Shown: positions 28,091 through 35,388 of the stretch, one piece after another
How positions within the stretch are numbered: the stretch's first letter is position 1
Layout: each line of letters starts with the position of its first letter
Source of the DNA: Pseudomonas sp. FEN
GTDB taxonomy: Bacteria; Pseudomonadota; Gammaproteobacteria; Pseudomonadales; Pseudomonadaceae
Direction: 5' to 3'
DNA length: 64,000 bases
Assembly: GCF_904067045.1 (NCBI RefSeq)
Contig: NZ_CAJFDC010000007.1
Location: forward strand, 372,001 to 436,000
Program-made: the position numbers and the translations under genes
Notes under the pieces: model-generated
Told to the model about the DNA's origin: nothing
Database searches by the model: none
What the model saw: the letters and a program-made list of their open reading frames with translations, nothing else

Positions 28091-29283
28091 GGAAGGTCTG
28101 AAATACCCACCGATTTCTGATGCCCTCATTGGCTGAGGCTCAAAAAATTCTGAGTCGGTCGAGCAGCAGACCCTTCCTGTCTTTAACTCACGGTTCTTAC
28201 CTCTGATCGTACTGTTTCAAGGCGTACGGTCCGCATTACAGACGCACCTCTCCCGCATTCATCAACCGTTTTCGCACCATCCACAGATTCGATAAGGCAA
28301 ACAGTGTGGTCAGTTGTGCTGTGTTTTTCGCCAACCCGCGATAACGTACTTTCGTATGGCCGAACTGGCGTTTGATGACTCGAAACGGATGCTCGACCTT
28401 GGCCCGTATCTGAGCCTTCGCACGTTCTATTCTTCGATACACTTGTGTGATCAGGCTCTTCTTGCCGTGTTTCTTAAACGTGCTGGGCCGGGCGGCAATC
28501 GACCAATACATCTGGCGTCCCTGGTGCTCAGGACGCTTCTGCACACCGGTGTAACCCGAATCGCCACAGACGTACGTTTCCTCACCCTGCAGCAACTGAT
28601 CGACCTGCGTGACATCCGCCACATTCGCCGCCGTGCCCACCAGGCTATGGACCAGGCCGGAGTCGGCATCGACGCCAATGTGCGCTTTCATCCCAAAGAA
28701 ATACTGGTTTCCTTTCTTCGCCTGATGCATCTCAGGGTCGCGCTTGCCCTCTTTGTTCTTGGTCGAACTCGGCGCGTGAATAATCGTGGCATCGACCACC
28801 GTGCCTTGGCGCAGCATCAGGCCACGATCACCCAGATAACCGTTGATGACCTGCAAGATCCCACTGGCCAACTCATGTTTTTCCAGCAGCCGACGGAAGT
28901 TGAGAATCGTCGTTTCATCGGGAATCCGGTCCAGGTGAAGTCCTGAAAACTGGCGCAAGATCGTCGTTTCGTAGAGCGCTTCTTCCATCGCCGGGTCGCT
29001 GTAGCCGAACCAGTTCTGCATTAGATGAACCCGCAACATCGCCATCAGCGGGTACGCCGGACGGCCGCCTTCACCTTTTGGATAATGCGGTTCGATCAAG
29101 GCAATCAGGCCCTTCCAGGGTACGACCTGATCCATCTCAATCAGGAAGCGCTCACGCCGGGTCTGTTTGCGTTTACCGGCATACTCAGCATCGGCAAAGG
29201 ACATCTGTTTCATCGGGGCTCAACCGTTCAGTGTGGACGAGACGGGTATTTCACCAAATTTGGAAGTGTTTTTCAGAGTTTCC
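28091..29283 (-). mobile_element. IS5-family insertion sequence (1193 bp) with CTAG target duplication
   Basis: The terminal inverted repeats are GGAAGGTCTGAAAT at the left and GGAAACTCTGAAAA read inward from the right (11 of 14 match). The 4-bp direct repeat CTAG flanks both ends, as expected for the IS5 group. A single 325-codon transposase lies on the minus strand. The copy looks intact and probably active. It sits inside the small gin gene. Confidence 0.93.
28236..29213 (-). CDS. IS5-family transposase
   Basis: A 325-residue DDE transposase. It starts MKQMSFADAEYAGKRKQTRR, the usual IS5-group N-terminus, then has PDETTILNFRRLLEKH near residue 98, VVDATIIHAPSSTKNK near residue 140 (first Asp region), GMKAHIGVDADSGLVHS near residue 175 (second), and RAKVEHPFRVIKRQFG near residue 282 with the catalytic Glu. 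All motifs are present without frameshift. It is about half identical by eye to the second IS5-family transposase at 53391-54389, so the two are different elements. Confidence 0.95.
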   Translation of the reverse strand: MKQMSFADAEYAGKRKQTRRERFLIEMDQVVPWKGLIALIEPHYPKGEGGRPAYPLMAMLRVHLMQNWFGYSDPAMEEALYETTILRQFSGLHLDRIPDETTILNFRRLLEKHELASGILQVINGYLGDRGLMLRQGTVVDATIIHAPSSTKNKEGKRDPEMHQAKKGNQYFFGMKAHIGVDADSGLVHSLVGTAANVADVTQVDQLLQGEETYVCGDSGYTGVQKRPEHQGRQMYWSIAARPSTFKKHGKKSLITQVYRRIERAKAQIRAKVEHPFRVIKRQFGHTKVRYRGLAKNTAQLTTLFALSNLWMVRKRLMNAGEVRL

Positions 29284-29594
29284 CTAGAGGCCTCAGAACG
29301 ACGCGAGGCGCGCTCCAATAAGCGAACCAAGGTGGGTCTGTCGCTACGAGTCGCAGAACTGGAGCAGAAACTAGCCTTGCACCAAAAAACAAACCTGACA
29401 CTGCTTCATGCTCTGGGCAATGCTCGCGATCACATCAAAAGTGTCAGGGATGCTCCAAACGCTAGTGTCAGGTCACTAAGGGCTCAGGAGGCCATCAAGG
29501 CGCTGACAGCGATGGTATCGCTGAACGCCCCGCCTTACGACAAGCTTCCTGCCCCTGATGGCCCTTCTGTTGTAAACCTGGATGAATACAGAAG

Positions 29595-31010
29595 ATGACG
29601 AAGCAAAGCCAAAACCAGCTGTTCTCAATCTTGGATGAGATGACGCTGTATTCCCACATGGCGCTGGGCACGATTGAGACAAGGGCATTCAACAGTGTCC
29701 CATTCGTGACCTGGCCGAACGGTGCGCCCTGTGTGCCGGTGAATCAGTACATTCTGTCGATGATGGAGCGGCCTGGTCGTAACGGCAACCGCAACCTGTC
29801 TACACGCGGATCTAAAGGCGGAACCCTCGGCGAGTACGCCTCCAAGATAAGCCACCTGGTTCGTTATTGCTATCATGCCAACATCGACTTTATTCACCTG
29901 ACTGACTCCAAGTTTACAGAGTTTATCGACTCACTTAGAGACGAAAAGTCTCGACTTTACCCAACCGAGAAGAAAAGAACTGAGCCTACAATTCTGGGCA
30001 TAGGTCGTGTTTGCCTAGCCTTCCTGGAGTTTGTTGGTAGGCTTCACGAGAAGCCAAGTTTTGTCGCTGTTGGCGGGACAATCAGAATCACCATGCACGC
30101 CTTTACGGTTAAATATCGTAATGGCCGCACATTGAAAAAAGAGTATGCGCATCATCATTCGCTAAGCCTTGGGGGACGAATTCGGTCAATATTCCCGATT
30201 TCTGACAAGAACATAAAGCGCCTGAGGGACGCGGTAGACAGCCATTCTAAATCGCGATTTATTGATTCCAGAAGAAAGATTATACTTCTCCTGTTGGAGC
30301 ACACTGGTGCGCGCAGGGGGGAAATCTCGAGAATATTAGTTAAAGACATCCTTGATGCGCTGGAGATGGATGAGCCAATGCTTAGGCTAGAGACTTGGAA
30401 GCAAGGGGTGTCTAGCCAGCGTCTCATTCCCGTTCACAAAATGGTTCTCAGTGATATCAAAAAACACATCGACATCATGCGCAGGAAGGTCGTCAAGGGG
30501 AAGGTAGACGATGGCTTTCTATTCATATCACAAAATTCTGCAAAGGGGATATCTCCGGACACAATCAGCTCAGAAATTTTTCTCCTGAAAAAGGCAGCAG
30601 GCATTAAAGAAAAAACATCTCCACATATGTTCCGGCACGCCTTCATTACGAATAAATTTGTCCAACTAATTAAACAGCATGAAATGGAAAATCCTGATCA
30701 ATTCAGGCAGTCCTTGCTGAGCAGCAAAACCTTCATTACCGAAGTAATGATGTGGACTGGACACAAGTCTGCTGAGGCTGTTGAGCGCTACATTCACCTG
30801 GCATTCAAGAGGGTCGCTAACTACGCTGCGACAGTATCGTCAGTGCACTTAGCTTCAGCCATGCAGCTGTTTGACCGTAAGCAGCGGGAGCTGTTGAATC
30901 GACTGAAGACCGATCTCAGCGTTGAGGAATATGAAGCCGAGTTGCTGGAGCTGCAACGCCTAAGGGATGAGGACTTTGAGATTGCCGGCAGGCGAGTGAG
31001 CTCCAATTGA
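29595..31010 (+). CDS. ginD: Tyrosine recombinase, third integrase of the gin-like operon
   Basis: A 471-residue site-specific recombinase. Box I is HTGARRGEISRI near residue 236 (Arg), box II is SPHMFRHAFITNKF near residue 340 (His-x-x-Arg), and TGHKSAEAVERYIHLA near residue 388 holds the last His and the Tyr nucleophile. All catalytic residues appear present. Its ATG overlaps the stop of the interrupted small gene (ATGA), so its translation was coupled to that gene and may now be reduced by the IS. The symbol follows operon order; published naming of the third and fourth genes should be checked. Confidence 0.85.
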   Translation: MTKQSQNQLFSILDEMTLYSHMALGTIETRAFNSVPFVTWPNGAPCVPVNQYILSMMERPGRNGNRNLSTRGSKGGTLGEYASKISHLVRYCYHANIDFIHLTDSKFTEFIDSLRDEKSRLYPTEKKRTEPTILGIGRVCLAFLEFVGRLHEKPSFVAVGGTIRITMHAFTVKYRNGRTLKKEYAHHHSLSLGGRIRSIFPISDKNIKRLRDAVDSHSKSRFIDSRRKIILLLLEHTGARRGEISRILVKDILDALEMDEPMLRLETWKQGVSSQRLIPVHKMVLSDIKKHIDIMRRKVVKGKVDDGFLFISQNSAKGISPDTISSEIFLLKKAAGIKEKTSPHMFRHAFITNKFVQLIKQHEMENPDQFRQSLLSSKTFITEVMMWTGHKSAEAVERYIHLAFKRVANYAATVSSVHLASAMQLFDRKQRELLNRLKTDLSVEEYEAELLELQRLRDEDFEIAGRRVSSN

Positions 31011-31195
31011 ATCTCACCTTGGGCGCCGGACTTGTGGGGCTTGCCCCTCCGGGGACGGCTCTCGTGAACCAAGCCCTGGCTGCGCCCGGTTTTGGCCCTG
31101 CCGGGCTTCCATCCTCAAGCCTCTGGCCCGTGGTGGGCCGGCGCGCTCCGCTTGCAGTCGTGACCGATAAATGGGTGTCCGGTTTCATTAGACCA

Positions 31196-31255
31196 CTACA
31201 CCTGGACGATCTGGGCTTTGAAGGACTTGGAGTAGGAGCGGCGCGTCGATGGCAT
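31196..31255 (-). pseudogene. IS66-type OrfA/TnpA N-terminal relic
   Basis: The minus-strand ATG at 31255 reads MPSTRRSYSKSFKAQIVQV and then a stop at 31196. The segment YSKSFKAQ-V-Q is the usual start of the IS66-family small orf. The break at 31196 coincides with what looks like another IS end, so this element was cut by a later insertion. Confidence 0.55.
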
Positions 31256-31282
31256 AAGAAACCCTCTTAAAAGTGCTGGACT

Positions 31283-31309
31283 TGGTGTCCACCACTTTGG
31301 CGGACACCA
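31283..31309. repeat. Short inverted repeat
   Basis: TGGTGTCCACC and GGCGGACACCA form an 11-bp stem with one mismatch around ACTTT. It precedes the IS66-type relic and is probably part of that element's end. Confidence 0.45.
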
Positions 31310-31604
31310 TTGTCTCGAGCGGCGGTGTCAGGAAGGTGTGCTGCCCGGAGGGTTACTGATGAAAGACAAAATCGTCGGCCCCTTTTCCGAGATGCGAAAT
31401 TACACCCCACTTGAGCAGTCGCTTGCATTGCATTTGACCAGGATCCTGTATTCAACTTGATCACCATTTGCATTCGATATGACAAGCGAACGTACCGTGC
31501 GCATCGGCAGATCACGGCTGGTTCTGTTGAAAAAAGTCAGATTTCAGCTCGTCTGAGTTTAGATACAGCCACCACCGGAGTACCTACTCACCACATTGAG
31601 TGGT

Positions 31605-33089
31605 TTACCTTTCCCTTAAGCTCTCATCCTTGTATTGCATCAGTGGACTCAAGAAATAGTCGATCAAGCGGCGCCTGCCGGTTTTGATTTCCACTGTCAC
31701 CGCCATGCCTGGGGTCAGGTTGATGGTTTTGCCATCGACATCCATTGTGTTTTTTGCCATCTGCACGCGCGCGGAGTACACGAGACCAGAAGGTTTATCG
31801 CGGTTGTCTGCACTATTGGTTTTACTGTCGTTGGCTTGCGTTTGCTTGGGGTCTTCCTGCACCGCGTCATTGGAAACCCGCAGTACGGTGCCGTGAATCG
31901 TCCCATATTTGGTGAACGGAAACGTTTCGATTTTGATCTGTGCGTCTTGTCCTTCGCTCACAAAACCGATGTCCTTGTTTTGCACAAACGCTTCGACGTC
32001 CAGTGCGTTGTCTAACGGCACGACCTCCATCAATTGCTGCGCTGGGGTCACCACGCCACCAATCGTATGAATGGCGAGTTGTTGCACGGTGCCATCGACC
32101 GGTGCGGTCAGCGTCATGGCTTCACGATGATTATTGGCTTTAATGTAATCCTGTTTGTACTCCCCCATTTTTTGTTCGGCATCGTGCAGTTGATCGAGCT
32201 GTGTACGCTGCGTTTCAGCTGTCAATGCTTCTTTTTGGCGTTGGGTGGTCAGGATCACGGCATCAAGCTCCTTGAGTTTGGCTTTGGCTGAAGCAAGATC
32301 TCGTTCCATCTCGATACGAGCCTGTTCTTTATCTAAATAGTCGTGCCGAGCCACATAGCTTTTATCGAGCAAGTCTTTGAAATCGCTTTCGCGCTGAGCG
32401 GCAATCGGTAGCGTCGCTTCCAGTTTGTGTTCATTTTCGAGTATCGAGGCACGCTCGGATTCGTGTTGGGTTAGCTCCGCGCTGAGCTGTTGCAATTTGG
32501 TACGGTATTCCGCGTATTGCCCGGCAGCCATACGCTGCGCGGCTTTGTACTTCTCTGGCTCGGCTCCATTGAGTGGGTCGTTCATAGCAGGAACAGTATT
32601 GTTGTGCGCTAGCGCCTCCAGCACAGCCCGTGCTCGTGCTGCATCAAGTTGAGTTTGTTGCCAATCAATATGAGTGCGATCAGTGTCGGCTTGTGCCGTG
32701 GTGGCATCCAGCTCGATTAACACATCACCGGCCTTGACTGTCTGTCCGTCGTTGACATAAATAGCTTTAACAGTCGCTGTTTCCAGCGGTTGAATGATTT
32801 TGGTATGCGCGTTTGGAATAATTTTTCCGCTGGCTGTGGCGACGATATCGACCTTGCCGACAATCGACCAAATCAACGCGATCACCGCGAAGACAATAAT
32901 TAATTGCATAGCAACGCGTGGTGCCGGATGTACCGGCGTTTCCTGTAGCGACAAAGCCGACGGCAGAAATTGCAGTTCGTGCGACAGACGTGGTGGCGGA
33001 TCCATTTCTGCTCGGCGCGCCCAAGCGTAACCAAAATGAGTGGTATAGCGTTTGAGTAATTCGCTTATAGCATCCCAGCGCAGATTCAT
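31605..33089 (-). CDS. Type I secretion membrane fusion protein (HlyD family)
   Basis: A 494-residue adaptor linking the ABC transporter to an outer-membrane TolC protein. A cytoplasmic N-terminus of about 60 residues is followed by one membrane helix (residues 61-78, LIIVFAVIALIWSIVGKV). A biotinyl-lipoyl-like half motif (GKIIPNAHTKIIQPLETATV) comes next, then a long periplasmic coiled coil (residues about 130-320), and a beta-barrel region ending LTPGMAVTVEIKTGRRRLID near residue 465, the classic HlyD C-terminus. It begins 15 bases after the ABC gene. It should act with the transporter to export the adjacent RTX protein. Confidence 0.94.
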   Translation of the reverse strand: MNLRWDAISELLKRYTTHFGYAWARRAEMDPPPRLSHELQFLPSALSLQETPVHPAPRVAMQLIIVFAVIALIWSIVGKVDIVATASGKIIPNAHTKIIQPLETATVKAIYVNDGQTVKAGDVLIELDATTAQADTDRTHIDWQQTQLDAARARAVLEALAHNNTVPAMNDPLNGAEPEKYKAAQRMAAGQYAEYRTKLQQLSAELTQHESERASILENEHKLEATLPIAAQRESDFKDLLDKSYVARHDYLDKEQARIEMERDLASAKAKLKELDAVILTTQRQKEALTAETQRTQLDQLHDAEQKMGEYKQDYIKANNHREAMTLTAPVDGTVQQLAIHTIGGVVTPAQQLMEVVPLDNALDVEAFVQNKDIGFVSEGQDAQIKIETFPFTKYGTIHGTVLRVSNDAVQEDPKQTQANDSKTNSADNRDKPSGLVYSARVQMAKNTMDVDGKTINLTPGMAVTVEIKTGRRRLIDYFLSPLMQYKDESLRER

Positions 33090-33104
33090 TTGGTTTAAAG
33101 CTCC

Positions 33105-35303
33105 TTAACCTTGCTGCATTCGCAGTAAGCGCGCGTAGTGCCCGGCTTGGTGTGTTGCCAATTCAGCATGCGTGCCTTGCTCGACGATCTGGCCACGATC
33201 GAGTACGACAATACGGTGGGTGTGGCGAACGGCCGATAGCCGATGCGCGATGATGATCACGGTGCGGCCTTGGCAAATGGCTTGCATATTATTTTGAATA
33301 ATCCGCTCGGATTCATAATCGAGCGCACTGGTCGCTTCGTCAAAAATCAAAATGCGCGGGTTGGTGATTAAGGCGCGAGCGATGGCTACGCGCTGACGTT
33401 GGCCGCCGGATAAGCTTGCGCCGTGCTCGCCGACCATGGTGTCGTAGCCTTCGGGCAGTTCTAAAATAAACTCGTGCGCACCGGCTAGCTTTGCAGCATG
33501 AATGACAGCATCGAGTGGGGCACCCGGATCAGCCAACGCAATGTTTTCGCGTATGCTGCGATTGAACAAAATGTTTTCCTGCAGTACGACGCCGATTTGT
33601 CGGCGCAGCGATGAAGGATCGGCGAGCGCGAGGTCCATGCCGTCGACCAACACACGTCCGCGTTCGGGCACATACAGCCGCTGCAACAGACGCGTTAACG
33701 TGCTTTTGCCAGACCCCGAACGCCCAACAATACCGATCGATTCGCCGGGATGAATCACTAGGGAAACATCGCGCAGAATTTCCGAGCCATCGGGCCGGTA
33801 CCGAAAACTTACCTTGTCGAATTCGATAAGGCCTTTCAGTACGGGCAGCGCGCTGCGATTGCTGTTCGCGAGTTCGGAGCGCGTATTGAGAATATCTCCG
33901 AGGCGCTGCACCGAAATACCGATTTGCTGAAAGTCCGTCCACAATTGTGCCAGACGCATAATCGGCTGCGCCACACGCCCGGCCAGCATATTAAATGCGA
34001 TCAATTGGCCAACGGTGAGATCGCCGCCGATGACCAACCGCGCACCCAGCCACAGCGTGGCCACCGTTACCAATTTGCCAATGACACCCACAGCTTCACG
34101 TGCAATGGTGCCGAGGCTCGCCGTTCTGAAACCCGCGGCAATGTACGCGGCCATCTGATTGTCCCAGCGCCGGATCATTTGCGGCTCTACTGCCATCGAT
34201 TTAACGGTATCGATGGCAGAAATGGTTTCGACCAGAAACGATTGATTCTCGGCACCGCGATTAAATTTTTCATTTAGGCGCGCACGCAATAACGGCGTGA
34301 TGCCAACAGAAACCAACACGTACAGCGGCATTGAGATCAATACAATCAATGTTAGCCAACCGCTATAGAACAGCATCACGGCGATAAACACGACCGAGAA
34401 AAACACATCAAGGATTAGCGTCAGTGTATTACCTGTGAGAAAGCTGCGAATGTTTTCCAACTCGCGTACACGTGCGACCGAATCGCCAACCCGTCGTGAC
34501 TGAAAATACGCTAACGGCAACTCCAGCAAATGCCGAAATAAACGCGCGCCCAATTCCACATCGATACGGCTGGTAGTATGCGCAAATACATACGTACGCA
34601 GTCCACTCAAGGCGGATTCGAACAGCGACACCACAAGCAGGCCCACTGCAATAACATCAAGTGTAGAAAAGCCACGATGGACCAGCACCTTGTCCATCAC
34701 TACCTGAAAAAAGAGCGGTGTGACCAAGCCGAACAATTGCAGCCCGAAGGAGACGAGTAAAATCTCACCGAGCAATTTACGGTATTTGACGACGGAGGGA
34801 ATAAACCAGGTGAAATCGAATTTCGACAGCTCACCTGCCATCAATGCACGTGACGTGAATAACATCAGTTCGCCGCTCCAGCGTGCATTTAACTCCTCAA
34901 TAGAGAGTTGTTGCGGACGCTGCACACGCGGATCGTGAATCAGGACTTTATCGGTTTCCGCGCGCGCGATAATAAAAAACTGCCCATCGACATCGATGGC
35001 GATCGCTGGCAGCGGCGTACGCAATAAACGCGAACTGTCGGTGCGCACCGGTTTCGCCTTGAGCTGCAGCTTTTTCGCAGCCAGCAAAATATCGGACTTG
35101 CCGAACGGATGCTCATCAGGCTGGAACTCGTGGGCCAGTTGCTCGGGCTCTGCTGCAACATTGTGATAACGGGCCAGCATCACCAAACAGGCCAAACCGG
35201 TATCGATCGACTTGGGTGGTGGTGTCTCAGACTCAGTGGGCGGTAAAGGCGTGCCATTCCCGCCGTCCCTGTCATCCGCGGCGCTGGGGTTGTCGCCTTC
35301 CAT
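33105..35303 (-). CDS. Type I secretion ABC transporter with inactive C39-like domain (HlyB type)
   Basis: A 732-residue permease-ATPase fusion. Residues about 30-150 form a C39-peptidase-like domain. Where true peptidases have D-C-G at the active site it reads DTGLACLVML, so the catalytic Cys is replaced by Thr and the domain should only bind substrate, as in HlyB. Six membrane helices follow (about 165-450). The ATPase has Walker A GRSGSGKST near residue 520, signature LSGGQRQRVAIARAL near 635, Walker B ILIFDEATSALD near 655 and the H-loop IIAHRLS near 685. It lies between the RTX gene and hlyD on one strand and is their dedicated exporter. Confidence 0.95.
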   Translation of the reverse strand: MEGDNPSAADDRDGGNGTPLPPTESETPPPKSIDTGLACLVMLARYHNVAAEPEQLAHEFQPDEHPFGKSDILLAAKKLQLKAKPVRTDSSRLLRTPLPAIAIDVDGQFFIIARAETDKVLIHDPRVQRPQQLSIEELNARWSGELMLFTSRALMAGELSKFDFTWFIPSVVKYRKLLGEILLVSFGLQLFGLVTPLFFQVVMDKVLVHRGFSTLDVIAVGLLVVSLFESALSGLRTYVFAHTTSRIDVELGARLFRHLLELPLAYFQSRRVGDSVARVRELENIRSFLTGNTLTLILDVFFSVVFIAVMLFYSGWLTLIVLISMPLYVLVSVGITPLLRARLNEKFNRGAENQSFLVETISAIDTVKSMAVEPQMIRRWDNQMAAYIAAGFRTASLGTIAREAVGVIGKLVTVATLWLGARLVIGGDLTVGQLIAFNMLAGRVAQPIMRLAQLWTDFQQIGISVQRLGDILNTRSELANSNRSALPVLKGLIEFDKVSFRYRPDGSEILRDVSLVIHPGESIGIVGRSGSGKSTLTRLLQRLYVPERGRVLVDGMDLALADPSSLRRQIGVVLQENILFNRSIRENIALADPGAPLDAVIHAAKLAGAHEFILELPEGYDTMVGEHGASLSGGQRQRVAIARALITNPRILIFDEATSALDYESERIIQNNMQAICQGRTVIIIAHRLSAVRHTHRIVVLDRGQIVEQGTHAELATHQAGHYARLLRMQQG

Positions 35304-35323
35304 GAAGTACTCCGTTGTTATTC

Positions 35324-35361
35324 AAACACCACCGCTTCAGATTAATGAGGCGGTGGTGTTT
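35324..35361. terminator. Strong hairpin between the RTX gene and its ABC transporter
   Basis: A perfect 12-bp stem AAACACCACCGC / GCGGTGGTGTTT with a 14-base loop lies 28 bases past the RTX stop and 20 before the transporter start. On the transcribed strand the tail is only GTTTGAAT. It may act as an attenuator or 3' stabiliser giving more RTX than transporter mRNA. Confidence 0.6.
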
Positions 35362-35388
35362 TTAGCCAGGCTAGTTAGATTATTGAGT

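Larger units (their letters stand above)
27796..29598 (+). pseudogene. ginC: Small GInt operon gene (ginC by position), interrupted by an IS
   Basis: The frame from the ATG at 27796 runs 98 codons to ...RVAALEAL and meets an insertion at CTAG (28087-28090). After the IS and the second CTAG (29284-29287) the same frame resumes: EASERREARSNKR, LSLRVAELEQKLALHQK (coiled coil) and ends NLDEYRR at 29598. Joined, they make one 201-residue, charged, helical protein, matching the small helix-loop-helix protein of the gin operon. The left part alone ends four codons into the IS (GKV stop), so it makes a truncated 101-residue product. The stop overlaps the next integrase start by four bases (ATGA). Confidence 0.85.
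31011..31604. other. IS-relic-rich spacer between gin operon and secretion genes
   Basis: Almost 600 bases without an intact gene. It holds a truncated IS66-type orfA start (31196-31255), a 27-base dyad, and TAATGAAACCGGACACCCAT read on the minus strand near 31175-31194, which looks like the end of a second insertion sequence. The word GGTTCTGTTGAAAAAAGTCA at about 31518 resembles yet another IS terminus. I cannot assign full elements. Confidence 0.5.

Noticed and set aside
28236..29213. IS5 transposase considered as part of the original gin operon
   Set aside because: It is on the opposite strand, flanked by inverted repeats and a CTAG duplication, and splits a frame that becomes continuous without it.
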